Shown here: positions 23,424 through 34,107 of the stretch, one piece after another
How positions within the stretch are numbered: position 1 is the stretch's first letter
Layout of the letters: the number at the start of each line of letters is the position of its first letter
From: JABABV01 sp965222755
Lineage (GTDB): Bacteria; Bacillota_I; Bacilli_A; Mycoplasmatales; JABABV01
Assembly: GCA_965222755.1 (NCBI GenBank)
Contig: CBDCUK010000001.1
Span: 372,001 to 436,000 of the forward strand
Reading direction: 5' to 3'
DNA length: 64,000 nucleotides
Position numbers and translations under genes: made by a program
The notes under the pieces: generated by a model
The model's input: only the letters and a program-made list of their open reading frames with translations
Database searches by the model: none
Told to the model about the DNA's origin: nothing

Positions 23424-23461
23424 AAAACCCACCAAATATCATTATTGATTTGGTGGGTTTT
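23424..23461 (-). terminator. Rho-independent terminator
   Basis: Perfect GC-containing stem AAAACCCACCAAAT with ATTTGGTGGGTTTT around a 10-base loop, just after the stop of the membrane protein gene at 23479. Confidence 0.9.
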
Positions 23462-23478
23462 AAATATTAATAAATTAA

Positions 23479-24294
23479 TTAATTTATTAATATCGTCATT
23501 AAGTTAATTAATTTACTAGCATCAAAAATTAATAAAATAAAAATCATTGGTAATGAGCATATGATTAGGGTAGGTTCGTATATATAATTTAATTTTTGAG
23601 TATAATTAGTTTTATTGAATGCAAATGATAAGTAAGTTTTAAAATTTAAACGGTTTTTTTTGGGATTTATAAAATAATTAATAATTGCGATTGTCAGTTT
23701 TATTAATATAGCAAATACCCACGGACTAAAAATCATAAATAAAACTGAAATAATAAAACTATTTGAACGATAATTATGATTAATAATTGATAAAATTTTT
23801 AAAAATAAAGTGATTAATATTATCGACAACATCATTAATAAAAATATGACTTTTTTTGAATGTTGGCTTCAGCGATTTTTCATAATGATTGGGTTTTGAA
23901 CTTCGTTATTTTTTCGCATCGAAATAGAAGATGCAATATATAAAGATATTAAAACAACAAATAATCCCGCAATTAAAAAATAAAGAATAGTATGATCCAA
24001 ATGACTATAATTTATAATAAATCAGCTTTCATGAGATCCTCTTAAATAATATTTTCTTAAAAATCCAAAATTTATTAATCAGAAAAATGAAACCAAAGTA
24101 TAAAATGAATAAATTATGAAATGAGTATATTTTGATTTTTTATAATATTTTATTTCTAAATTTCTAATATCTATATAATTATCTTCAAGACTAGTTTCTT
24201 GATAAAATCTTGGATGATAAGGTCTCAAAATAATAAAATGATAGATTAATGAAAATGAAATAAATATTGCAGAACCATAAACAAAAAACAACAT
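23479..24294 (-). CDS. multi-pass membrane protein, family A (copy 1)
   Basis: 271-residue membrane protein of unknown function. It starts with a helix ending in IYHFIILRPY, then a charged stretch with FYQETSLEDNYIDIRNL, then about five more helices; the central loop carries KNRWS and the last loop SFAFNKTNY. Two other genes share this pattern (25832-26743 and 27711-28556). Its ATG overlaps the stop of the family B gene upstream in a TAATG arrangement, so the two are probably translated together. No conserved polar residues inside the helices suggest a known transporter. Confidence 0.82.
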
Positions 24295-25079
24295 TAATTA
24301 AGTACCCCTTTAATTGATAAAGTTAGCGGAATTGCAATAAGATATAAAACAGATATTATATAAAATATTTTAATTCGATAAGACACACAAAAGATATTAG
24401 TAAACCAGAAAGGAGTAACAATTCTTTGTGTTTTATTATCTGATTTTGATTGAGGCATAAATGAGGCTGGTACATCTCTTCATATCTTCGAAATAATCAT
24501 TTTCATTTTTAATTTAAACGAGAGTTTTTCCTTTATTCTAGATGGGTTTTTAGCTCTTAAAACAAAAAGAACAATACTTACTATTAAAAACACGATCATT
24601 ACCAATGCTATAAACAATACAAGCGTAAAGACTCAAATTAAAGCAACAGAAATTAAAACAAAAAATAATCATAAAATAGATTTTGAATCATTACTAATTG
24701 TAAAATAACAAATTGCTATTGCTGCAATTGAAAATAACAATATTAATGTAATTGATCAAACAGATCAAAATGGTGTTATTCGTTTTCAACGATTAATTTT
24801 ACTTTCCATTCCATATTTGTTATTTAATTTTTTATTATAATTTTTAACATAAAAAGACAAAGTATTAAATTCAAAAAATCAAGTTCGTTTAATTCTTTTG
24901 AATTCATTATTCTTTTTGATTTCTAAAGACTGCCCAGTATATAATCCTTCCATTTCTGCTTCAGCTCAAGATGTTTTATATGACTTTGGTCCATATGGTT
25001 TCAATACTATGAAGTGAAATATTAAAAAATTATTAATAATTAATAAAGTTGTATATAAGATATAATAAAAAATATTCAT
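24294..25079 (-). CDS. multi-pass membrane protein, family B (copy 1)
   Basis: 261-residue membrane protein. It starts MNIFYYILYTTLLIINNFLI and continues HFIVLKPYGPK, the same helix-plus-HFxxL(R/K)P pattern as family A. It then has a hydrophilic segment of about 70 residues with INRWKR, two central helices separated by a very short turn, a basic loop, and near the C-terminus TPFWFTNIFCVSY before a last helix. The only other copy seen is 26919-27692. It overlaps the following family A gene by one base. Function unknown. Confidence 0.82.
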
Positions 25080-25183
25080 AATGATTTCCTTAAGATTAAA
25101 TATAGTCTTTGTTATTTTGTAAAAATTTAAATATATTACAAAATTATATCATATATATTAAATATTACTAAATTTTTAGATTA

Positions 25184-25217
25184 GAAAAAACACTTGTTTA
25201 ATAAGTGTTTTTTTTGT
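25184..25217 (-). terminator. Rho-independent terminator
   Basis: Stem AAAAAACACTT with AAGTGTTTTTT around GTTTAAT, followed by T's on the minus strand, after the pseudogene 25225-25725. Confidence 0.85.
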
Positions 25218-25224
25218 AATACTT

Positions 25225-25725
25225 TTATTTCAAATTCTTCATATACTTTTGCATTTTTTTAATATCTTCTATTGTTGTTCCTGTATTAATTATATCTTTT
25301 CATGTCATATTCATTTTTTGGAATGAACCCGATTTTATAAATCGTATATATTTTATTTGGATGTAAATAATTTTGTAAGTTACCTTCTATTAATCGGTCT
25401 TACATTAATTTAGTTAATGAATTACCAAAACTAATTGTCGATGCATCTGGAGAATATGATGCATCATCTGTTTCGTGTGTTGCATATCTTTCGGTATGCA
25501 TCTGTGAACTATCTATTCCTGAACCTGATTCGGTTCCAATAGATTGAACATTATCTTCAACAAAATCATATAAATCTAATTTTGATTTTGTAAAGATTGT
25601 TCTATCAACTTCACTAAAAGTTGATAGACCTTGAGCTTCTCTTTCAGAAGCATATGAATTATGAATTTGTGTTCGTTGTAAAGGCACTAAACTTAACATC
25701 GGTGCTACTATTAATATTTTTTCAT
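25225..25725 (-). pseudogene. decayed copy of the exported protein at 30899-31768
   Basis: Compared with the intact gene 30899-31768 the nucleotide match is nearly complete over the first 350 bases, but three lesions are visible: one A is missing from the A-run after the ATG (stop after four codons), a CAA codon is changed to TAA right after LTKLM, and one extra base is present in the run just before the MNMT segment. After that point the sequence departs and ends with a short tail (IEDIKKMQKYMKNLK) in place of about 145 residues. Even the preserved central frame from 25400 to 25699 lacks a start in the right frame for a signal peptide. Confidence 0.88.
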
Positions 25726-25812
25726 ATTATTAAAATTCCTTATTAATTTATTTTATATAAATGTCTTGCTAAAAAATAGTATCACAAAATAAACGTTAAT
25801 AAAAGGGTATTT
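25726..25812. repeat. duplicated upstream region (second copy at 31769-31855)
   Basis: About 87 bases upstream of the pseudogene match the sequence upstream of 30899-31768 base for base, then the two diverge. The promoter and leader were therefore copied with the gene. Confidence 0.85.
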
Positions 25813-25831
25813 AAAATTTAATTATAAATAA

Positions 25832-26743
25832 TTATGATGAAAACGAATGGAAAAATTTAATTATTCCTTCATAAGAAAAAGGTAATATAGTTATCGCTAT
25901 TGGTAATGCCATAATTATCAAAATTGGTAATAGTAGATAACCAGAATTAATTTTATAATCAACAGTATTAAATGATTTCATTAATCAAAACTTTAATTTT
26001 AAATTTGTAGTTTTAATGTTGCTAAAGTAATTAATGATTCCTATTAAAAGTTTTAATAGAATTAAAATAATTCATGGTGCCAAAATACTAGTAATTCCAA
26101 ATAAATAAAAGACACTTGAATCATAATGATAATTAGTAAATTGAAAAAATAATTTAAAATTGAAAATTACTATTATAGTTAAAATAAAAAGCAATACCAA
26201 AATATGAGAGATTGGTAATTTTGATCAACGATTTTTAATTTCTTTGTTGTTTATTGTTTTGTTTTTGAGATTTAATTTTTGTTCTATTATTTGATTGCGA
26301 GTTGTGTGGTCTGAGCTTCTTGATTTAATAGTGTTTCTAAAAAATCATCTACGACTATTATTGTATGGAAAAAAATTACAAAAGACTACTAAAATAAAAC
26401 TTATAAAAATTCAAAAAAATAAATTTGTTGGTTTAGATATAATGAATGCCGAGACAATATTATTAATGTGATCAGATTGATGATGACTCTGATCATAATT
26501 ATAATACGCAAACGAAAAAACAACTAAAAAGAAAATCATAAAAGGAATACTAGATAATAAATAAAAAGGTGATCTATTTGATTTTCTTTTATATGTGCGC
26601 ATATCTTTGTAATCCTCTTCAGCAATGTTTGTTTTTTGATAAAACTTTACTTGATAAGGACGTAGTACAATAAAGTGATATATTCCTATAAAAGATATAA
26701 ATGTTAGTATTGCAAAAATTATATAAACAACAGTATTAATCAT
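25832..26743 (-). CDS. multi-pass membrane protein, family A (copy 2)
   Basis: 303 residues. It begins with a helix ending in IYHFIVLRPY and KFYQKTNIAEEDYKDMRTY, matching copies 1 and 3, with KNRWS in the middle loop and SFNTVDY in the last loop. About six helices. It is longer than copies 1 and 3 mainly in the loop between the third helix and KNRWS. Start ATG 26743; no strong ribosome site (AGAAGTGAG). It is separated from the family B gene at 26919 by a terminator, so the A-B pairing here is only positional. Confidence 0.8.
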
Positions 26744-26876
26744 ATTTACTTCTCACTTCTTTCTAAACTATTAAATATTATACATTATTTTTAAACTAGG
26801 ATAGTTATTTTTTTGATTGGAACTCTACTTTTTAGTGTTCTAATATTAGAATCATTTTATTGAAAAATTACAAATA

Positions 26877-26913
26877 AAAAAAACAAAACCCATTTATAGT
26901 GGTTTTGTTTTTT
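26877..26913 (-). terminator. Rho-independent terminator
   Basis: Stem AAAAACAAAACC with GGTTTTGTTTTT around a 10-base loop, directly after the stop of the family B gene (26919). Confidence 0.88.
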
Positions 26914-26918
26914 TGATG

Positions 26919-27692
26919 TTAAATCATAGTCACAACAAAGGCAGATATTAAATATACTAGAGCAATAATTACAAACAACATTATTTTATATGAAACACAA
27001 AATATATTAAAGAACGAGAAAGGAATTGTGATTACATTTTTTTTCTCATCAATTGATGAATAAAAGAAATTCAAATTAAAATTCAAAGCTATTAAAGTTC
27101 TTTTTAATAGAAATTTAACAACTTCACTCTTTTTTCATAACAATATATCGATTTCTTTTTTTCTAATTTTAAATATAATAAACAAAATTATCATCAAAAT
27201 TGTAAAAACGAAAAAAACAAATAAAAATATTAGTAATACAGTTCCTCAAATTAACGTAACAGAAGTTAAGAAAAATCATAAAAATAAGATTGAATTAATA
27301 TTGACAGCAAATAATAAATTAAAAATGATCGCACTCGAAACAGCAAAACCAATAATTAAGATCATTGATAAAATTATTCAATATCAACCAATTCGTTTTC
27401 AGCGATTAATTCTAGTTTCTATTCCGTATTTTTCATTTAATTTTTTATTAACATTTTTAACATAAAAAGATAGCGTAAAAGGTTGCGATCAAAAAGTAGA
27501 TTTGTTTCTTTTTCATTTATTGTTTTCTAATACTTCTAATTTTCTATTAGTGTTTGATCCAATCATTACGCATTCGGCTCATTTAGATTTATACATATTA
27601 GGACCAAATGATCTTAATATTAAAAAATGAAATATTAAAAAATTATTAATTGTAAATAATAATACATATAAAATATAATAAACAATATTCAT
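26919..27692 (-). CDS. multi-pass membrane protein, family B (copy 2)
   Basis: 257 residues, similar to 24294-25079 across its length: MNIVYYILYVLLFTINNFLI then HFLILRSFGP, INRWKR, two central helices, and IPFSFFNIFCVSY before the last helix. It begins 18 bases after the family A gene 27711-28556 with GGAGAT as ribosome site, so the pair reads A then B here but B then A at 23.5-25 kb. Function unknown. Confidence 0.82.
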
Positions 27693-27710
27693 GGAAATCT
27701 CCTCTAACTA

Positions 27711-28556
27711 TTAAAAAACTTTCTTTAATAAATCAATAAAATGTTGAAAATCAGAAATGGAAAACATAAAAACTATAGGTATGAAAAATAGTAATAAATA
27801 TGGCACTATCACAAAAAAATGACTACCTATGTATTCGGAATGATTAAATGATTGCGCAATTCAAGTTTTAAAACTTACTAATCCTTTTTGTTTATTTTTT
27901 ACTTTATTATAAAAATAGTTAATTGTAGCTATCATTATTTTAACAAAAATAACAACAATTCAAGGAACAATAATCATTGATAAAGCAAAATCAAAAAGAC
28001 TCCTTGATGAATAACTTAAATTATTTAAGGTTATAAAAAAGTGAAAAATTCAGATAATTTCTATTAGTAATAAAAACATTAATACTAATGGTGCTAATCG
28101 CGGTTGATGACTTCAACGATTATTAGACCAAAAATTTATTTTTGTTTTTCTAGCGCTATTATTAATATCAATATTTGTTTTTTTGTTTTTTCAAGTATTG
28201 TTATCAAGAACATTAATAGCACGTAATAAGAGTATAAACACTATATACACGATTCCAAAAGAATATAAAAAATCATTTAAATTTTGATATGATGAGGAAT
28301 AGTGTTCTTTATCACCATAATTACCATCAGCTCACATAAGCGCCATTCCACCTATTCACAAAAGAATAATTGATGTAATTGAAAAAATGGAAGTCTGAGT
28401 ATTTTTATATTTATAAGTTTTGATATCAAAATAATCTATCAAAATTTTATTTGGTTTATTATAAAATTTTGCTTTATATGGTCTTAGAATAATAAAATGA
28501 TATATTATCATCGCCGATATAAATGTTGAAATTATATAGATTATATATGTTTCCAT
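27711..28556 (-). CDS. multi-pass membrane protein, family A (copy 3)
   Basis: 281 residues, family A pattern: first helix ending MIIYHFIILRPY, then KFYNKPNKI and DYFDIKTYKYK, NNRWS in the middle loop, SFNHSEY in the last loop, and about six helices. The start is preceded by a perfect 12-base tandem duplication (28557-28580) that places two AAGGAAC ribosome-binding sequences upstream of the ATG. Together with the family B gene after it, it is a probable two-gene unit. Confidence 0.82.
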
Positions 28557-28580
28557 AATTAGTTCCTTAATTAGTTCCTT
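28557..28580. repeat. 12-base tandem duplication containing the ribosome-binding site
   Basis: AATTAGTTCCTT is present twice in a row directly upstream of the ATG of 27711-28556, giving two AAGGAACT copies on the coding strand. The remaining 28581-28724 is plain AT-rich sequence. Confidence 0.85.
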
Positions 28581-28724
28581 GATTATAAATAATAATGAGA
28601 TTGTAATTTTATTTTCTTTATTTTATAAAAAATTTTAATTAATTATATCATATATAATAAAATTAATTAAAGTTTTTAGTAATTACAAAATTGAATTTTA
28701 TTTATTTATCTTATATAAATAGTT

Positions 28725-29936
28725 TTATTGTGTAGTTGCTTTAGTAAAAAAAATAAAACCATTAAAATTTAAAATCAGTCCTTTTTTCGGTGTATTTGGA
28801 AAATCACTTGATAAAAATACTAAATCTTTAAAAATTTTTATTAAATCATTAATAATAGTCTTAGCTATAAAAATAATAATTAATGCTAAAACTACAGCAA
28901 TTTCAATGAATATACCTGAAATGGCTAATTCTTCTGCTTCTAATGCAATTATTGCTTCATTACCTTCTGTAGAAAAAAGTATTTCAACTAATTCATCAAA
29001 TTTTTTAAGAGCTTTTCTGTCTTTTTTAAAAGAGTGAATATCATATCCTGATTTTATCATTTCTTCAATAATAAAATTAAAATGCACATATTTAGCGATG
29101 GTTTTAAATGTAGCTCCATTGATATAAATTTTTACTTTACCATATCATGTAGCATGAAATGCTGTTTTTCCATTAATATCATTATAAGTTTTTGAATCTA
29201 CAGGTATAGATGCCATAATATTAATTGATGTTTGTTTTTGGATTTTAGATCTTAAAGGGTTTCAAAAATCATAAACTAAATGCATCGACATATTACCTAT
29301 ATTACCATCAACAGCAAAATAATTAACCTTAAGATTCGCTTGCATAAAACCATCACTAGTATTTTCTAAAGGGAATACTTTATAATTAATTATTCCTTTA
29401 ATATTGTCTAAGTGTTTATACTTTAAAAAGAATTCACAATACCCAGATCAAATATCATATAAATTATCTGTTGGTGTGGGGCTTTCATTATTTTCTCTTA
29501 CATATAATCCATAATCCTGCTTATCAAGTTTATTTTCAAATACTTGATAAATATTATCTGGGTTTAATTTAATTTCTCCATAAAAATTATGAGTACTAAA
29601 ATTTGACGTTTTGATATATCATCCTGATACTCAATATAAATTATCTCTATTTAACCCTCCGTCTTTGTAAATTGAGCGCATTGAAATTGCAGCACTATCA
29701 GAAGTAATATATTGATTTACTTCTAAAATTTTTTCTGCATTAGTAATAGCTGATTTAACAATTGTTGGATTGTCAATTAAATTTTCTTCCTCATCATTAT
29801 TGTTAACGTTATTTAATAAGTTATTTTCAGTTTTTTTAACATAATGAGCTTGCTGGTTGGAAGCATTAATAGTTTGGGCATTTTGGTTTATGGGCGAAGC
29901 TAATAAACCAAATACCATTCCAATAGTTTTTATCAT
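28725..29936 (-). CDS. exported protein anchored by a C-terminal helix
   Basis: 403 residues, unrecognised. A short N-terminal signal (MIKTIGMVFGLLASPINQNA) is followed by an Asn-rich acidic stretch (residues 40-60), a large soluble part, and near the C-terminus (about 345-370) one strong helix (IEIAVVLALIIIFIAK) with a short amphipathic tail. The Ala/Glu-rich segment before it (EAIIALEAEELAI) may be helical. Orientation would put most of the protein outside. Preceded by AAGGAG at good spacing. It lies between the membrane A/B genes and the exported SSQMHT genes. Confidence 0.8.
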
Positions 29937-29976
29937 AAAATCTCCTTGTAATATTTTTTCAATATTTACATTTTAA

Positions 29977-30864
29977 TTATTTATTCCTATTTAATAATTT
30001 TTCTAAATCATTTATATTTTTTGGTGGCGATGGCGGATTTCAATTTTGATCAACTCAAGCACCATAAACTTTGATATTAACTTGTAAATCACTTGCACTA
30101 GGATACAAATCTTCTTCTTGGTATGTATGATGAAATTCTGAATGTAATTTTTCTCCAAAGCCAATTCTGATTGTGTTAGTAGCATCGGAACCATTATTTC
30201 AATGATGATTTCATGGATTGCTTTGATCTTCAAAGTAATGGTGATCAATTTTATCTGATGCGCTTAAATGATTAGCAAATCAACTATTAGACATTTCTAA
30301 TGATGTACTGTAATTATTTTTTGGTGATCCGGTAGATTTCCCTTCATCAGTCAAATCTTTGCTGTCTAAATTAGATGTAAATCAAGCGTAAGTAGAATGG
30401 TATACTTCATGTGATGATTCTTGGTGATGTCATTCTTTTCAAGTCATTTTTAATTGTGGTTTGAATCCAATTTTATAAATTGTATAATACATTCCAGGAT
30501 GATTTATATCACCCTCATTTCCTCTTTGAACAACCTTATTCATTAAACTATATAGTTGAGATTGAAAATCAATCTCAACTGAATCAGGATAATATCTTGC
30601 ATCATTGGTTTCATGACTACCATATTTTTCAGTATGCATTTGTGAGCTATCTATAATGTTGTTACTTTTCACAACTACATTATCAATTTGATTGTCTCTT
30701 GTGATATTAGTTGGTAATTCGTCATCAAGATAAAACGTTCTATAAACTTCGCTAAATTTAGCGATAGCACTTTGTTGTTGAAGATCAAAAGTATTTTGAT
30801 ATATTTGACTAGTTTGGATTGGTAAAATTCCTATAATTGGACTAATTACTAATAATTTTTTCAT
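29977..30864 (-). CDS. exported protein, SSQMHTEKY family (copy 2)
   Basis: 295 residues with signal peptide (MKKLLVISPIIGILPIQTSQ), no lipobox. It shares with the next gene the block IDSSQMHTEKYGSHETNDA, then YTIYKIGFKP, MTWKEWHHQ, YAWFTSNLD, IRIGFGEKLH, YGAWVDQNWNP and the C-terminal LLNRNK. The Trp in MTWKEWH and others are TGA. Genes 29977-30864 and 30899-31768 are 34 bases apart in tandem. Similar block order hints at a relationship with the broken gene 41190-42570. Function unknown. Confidence 0.83.
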
Positions 30865-30898
30865 TCTTTGTTTCCTTTTTTAAAATTTATTTTAATTA

Positions 30899-31768
30899 TT
30901 ATTTATTCCTATTTAATAGATTGTTTAAATAATTATAATTTTGTATTGCAGGGTTTCAATTTTGATCAACTCAACCACCATAAACTTTAATTTCTAAACT
31001 AACTGTTGCTTTAGCATATAGATCTTCTTCAGCATAATAGTTTTGATTTTGAAAATTAGTATGTAATGTTTCACTAAATCCAATTTTTACAGTACTACTA
31101 ATGTTATTATTAAAACTTTTTTTACTACTATCTCGAAATTGATAGTTATTACCATCTTTTAAAATTGGAGCTGTTAGATCGTTAACAAAAGAACCATTAT
31201 CAACATCTCTACTAGTTGAAAAAATTAGTAGTGGTGATCCTGTTTGTTGTCCCGAAGGTGCTCCTTCATCTAAATCATTACTAAATCAGGCGTACACATT
31301 ATGACCAATATAATGAGCATGATATTGGTAATGTCACTCTTCTCATGTCATATTCATTTTTGGAATAAACCCAATTTTATAAATCGTATATATTTTATTT
31401 GGATGTAAATAATTTTGTAAGTTACCTTGTATTAATCGGTCTTGCATTAATTTAGTTAATGAATTACCAAAACTAATTGTTGATGCATCTGGAGAATATG
31501 ATGCATCATCTGTTTCGTGACTTGCATATTTTTCAGTATGCATCTGTGAACTATCTATTCCTGAACCTGATTCGGTTCCAATAGATTGAACATTATCTTC
31601 AACAAAATCATATGAATCTAATTTTGATTTTGTAAAGATTGTTCTATCAACTTCACTAAAAGTTGATAGACCTTGAGCTTCTCTTTCAGAAGTATATGAA
31701 TTATGAATTTGTGTTTGTTGTAAAGGCACTAAACTTAACATTGGTGCTACTATTAATATTTTTTTCAT
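30899..31768 (-). CDS. exported protein, SSQMHTEKY family (copy 1, intact parent of the pseudogene)
   Basis: 289 residues: signal peptide (MKKILIVAPMLSLVPLQQTQ), then FSEVDRTIF, an acidic segment, IDSSQMHTEKYASHETDDA, YTIYKIGFIP, MTWEEWHYQ, YAWFSNDLD, VKIGFSETLH, YGGWVDQNWNP and LLNRNK. It is the first of two tandem paralogues and the nearly identical source or sister of the pseudogene at 25225-25725. Most likely a surface-exposed or secreted protein; no enzymatic motif seen. Confidence 0.85.
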
Positions 31769-31970
31769 ATTATTAAAATTCCTTATTAATTTATTTTATA
31801 TAAATGTCTTGCTAAAAAATAGTATCACAAAATAAACGTTAATAAAAGGGTATTTCAAATAATTTTATATTTTTAATAATATACATAGAGAAAATGATAA
31901 AAATAATAAAAATCTTGTTATTATTTTTAACTAATTTTGATTGTAATTAGTTTTTTAGAAAATTTATATT

Positions 31971-32010
31971 TAAAAAAACAAAACCTTTTTTAAAGTTTTG
32001 TTTTTTTTGA
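31971..32010. terminator. Rho-independent terminator between tRNAs and exported genes
   Basis: Stem AAAAAACAAAAC with GTTTTGTTTTTT around a short loop, downstream of the tRNA pair on the minus strand. The rest of 31769-32112 contains the duplicated upstream region (31769-31855) and AT-rich sequence in which no gene is seen. Confidence 0.75.
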
Positions 32011-32112
32011 TTTGATATCTGAAAAAGCATAAAAAAATATTAGCCTTAAAATTGAATAAATAATTAAATACTCAATGTTAAACCTAATATTTTAAACTTG
32101 GTCAAAATGATA

Positions 32113-32188
32113 TGGTGGAGCGGACCAGAATCGAACTGGCGACCTCCTGTGTGCAAGACAGGTGCTCTACCAATTGAGCTACCACCCC
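32113..32188 (-). tRNA. tRNA-Ala (anticodon TGC)
   Basis: 76 bases with CCA encoded. Acceptor arms GGGGTGG and CCGCTCC, D arm GCTC/GAGC, anticodon arm CCTGT-CTTGCAC-ACAGG with TGC at 34-36, and TTCGATT in the T loop. All four stems pair (one G-U and one U-G in the acceptor). Confidence 0.97.
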
Positions 32189-32191
32189 ATA

Positions 32192-32268
32192 TGGTGGGAC
32201 TAAGAGGACTCGAACCTCCGACCTCACGATTATCAGTCGTGTGCTCTAACCAGCTGAGCTATAGTCCC
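32192..32268 (-). tRNA. tRNA-Ile (anticodon GAT)
   Basis: 77 bases with CCA encoded. Acceptor GGGACTA with TAGTCCC, anticodon arm CACGA-CTGATAA-TCGTG with GAT at 34-36, T arm GGAGG-TTCGAGT-CCTCT. It lies 3 bases upstream of tRNA-Ala on the same strand, so the two are one transcript. Confidence 0.97.
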
Positions 32269-32357
32269 ATATGTATTTTTCAAGCAATAGATATAATACA
32301 ATAAAATCGTTCAAAATACAAGTATAAATTAGATAATATACAAATTAAATATTATGA

Positions 32358-32363
32358 TATAAT
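32358..32363 (+). promoter_or_regulatory. -10 box for the restriction-modification genes
   Basis: TATAAT lies 50 bases before the ATG at 32414 in the gap between the minus-strand tRNA-Ile and the + strand operon. No clear -35 element is visible. Confidence 0.5.
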
Positions 32364-32413
32364 CTTTACATTAATATAACCAGTTAAAAAATGAATGAAG
32401 TGTGATTAAAAAA

Positions 32414-34084
32414 ATGCCAAAAACTTGTAAAGAATGAATTAGAAAACAATTAAAAACTAAAATTACAGGCAAGGAATTTGAAGTTAGATTAGAAAATAGA
32501 AAAATTGTTGATTGAATGTTCACAAAGAACAATAACGTATTAATAATAGAAGATAAAGAAATAAATGATATAAACTTTAATAAAGCAATAATTCAAGTTA
32601 ATAATTATGGAAGTAGTCTTGTAAATAAATACAATAACGTTATTACTATAGCGGTTAAAGAAATTAATGATGAAAACCATCAAGTTGCGGTTTATTATAA
32701 TGGGAAAAGAATGGATAATCATCCAAAAAATAGCTTAAATAGTCTAGAATGATACTTTAATCAAATTGATATTAAATTTGATAAAGAAAAATTGATAAAG
32801 AATATTAGTGAATTAAATAATAAATTGCATAAATATGACATAGCAGATAATATAAGATCGTCTATTTCCTCAACTTTTTTAGTATGTATTAATAAAAATA
32901 TGGAATTATCTGTTACTGATAGTATCGCTTCTATAAAAATAAAAGTAAAGGATTCCTTACGTTCTTATTGTTGCACAGAAAAAACAGAAGATTTAAATAA
33001 ATGAAAAAAAATAGAAACTCTATATGATAGATTTAAATTAGATTTAGAAAAACAAAAATCATTTCTAATAGCAGGCCATTTATATGAAATATGATTATAT
33101 ATAAAACATAATATATATTTATATATAAAGAATTGTACGACTAAGGGATATGATATTATGTCTTTGTTTTTTTCTACTTTTAGCAAATATGCTTTAAGCA
33201 ATGATAAAGGGCAGTATTTTACACCAGACCATATTTCGTCTTTAATGGTTAAACTAATAGATGTAAATGTTAATTCTGTAGTATTAGATTCTACGTGTGG
33301 ATCTGGAACATTTTTAACAAAGTGTATGGATATGATGATTTCTCAAGCCAATAATAATGAAAAACTAATACAAAATATAAAACAAAATCAAATTTATGGA
33401 ATAGAAAAAGATATAACAATATATGGTTTGGCAACAGCAAATATGTTGCTTCACAAAGACGGAAGATCAAATATAGAAAATGATGATTGTTTTAATTATT
33501 TACCAAAATTAAAAAATAAAAAAATTAATAGATTAATAATGAACCCTCCTTACAATGTAAAAAATTCAAAACCAGAATTAAAATTTTTATTGGATAGTTT
33601 AGATGTTTTAGACAAAGAGGGTAAAGCGGTTATTATTTTACCTACATCTTGTGCAACTAGTGATAAAAATGAAAAATTGAAAAATGAGTTAATGCAGAAA
33701 CATACTTTAAATGCAGTAATGACTTGTCCTCCTGAATTATTTAATCCTTCAGCTAGTACGCATACATGTATAATGGTTTTTACAGCCCACGTGCCACATA
33801 AAGGTAAAGTATACTTGGCAGACTGAAAAAATGATTTACATTATAAAACTTCAATTATGAAAAATGATGTTAGAATATGTGATCAAAAAAAATGAACAAA
33901 ACGAGAATCAGAATGATTAAAAAATTATAAAAACAAAGATGGTTTATTAGTAGATCTTAATTACAATGATAATTGATTATATGAAAATCATTTAAAAATT
34001 GATTATTCAAAAATATCTGAAAAAGATTTTGTTAAAAGAATACGTCAATATGTTGCATTCAAAATAGAAAATAACATTAATTAA
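32414..34084 (+). CDS. fused restriction endonuclease / N6-adenine methyltransferase (type IIB, BcgI-like A subunit)
   Basis: 556-residue single frame reading through several TGA codons. Residues 1-80 carry a PD-(D/E)XK nuclease pattern: Asp33, then Glu46-x-Lys48 (IIEDK) and a QVNNY (QxxxY) motif at 61-65 as in HsdR N-terminal and RecB-type nucleases. Residues about 265-480 form an N6-adenine methyltransferase: GQYFTP, LDSTCGSGTF (AdoMet motif I, about 292-300) and NPPY (377-380). A fused nuclease-methylase followed by a separate specificity gene is the layout of type IIB enzymes such as BcgI. The ATG 32414 is the first in frame. A lone type I HsdM is less likely, because of the nuclease motifs and the absence of hsdR. 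Confidence 0.85.
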
Positions 34085-34107
34085 AAAAAAGGATAATATT
34101 TAAAAAT

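Noticed and set aside
30012..30248. 78-codon minus-strand frame inside the exported gene 29977-30864
   Set aside because: Different frame from the gene that has a signal peptide and a clear paralogue; repetitive Ile/Lys composition only.
32098..32304. 68-codon + strand frame across the two tRNA genes
   Set aside because: It is made of the antisense of tRNA-Ala and tRNA-Ile, a common false protein.
32414..33157. Upstream part of the methylase gene considered as separate small genes
   Set aside because: All pieces are in one frame joined by TGA (Trp) codons, with no internal stop in code 4.
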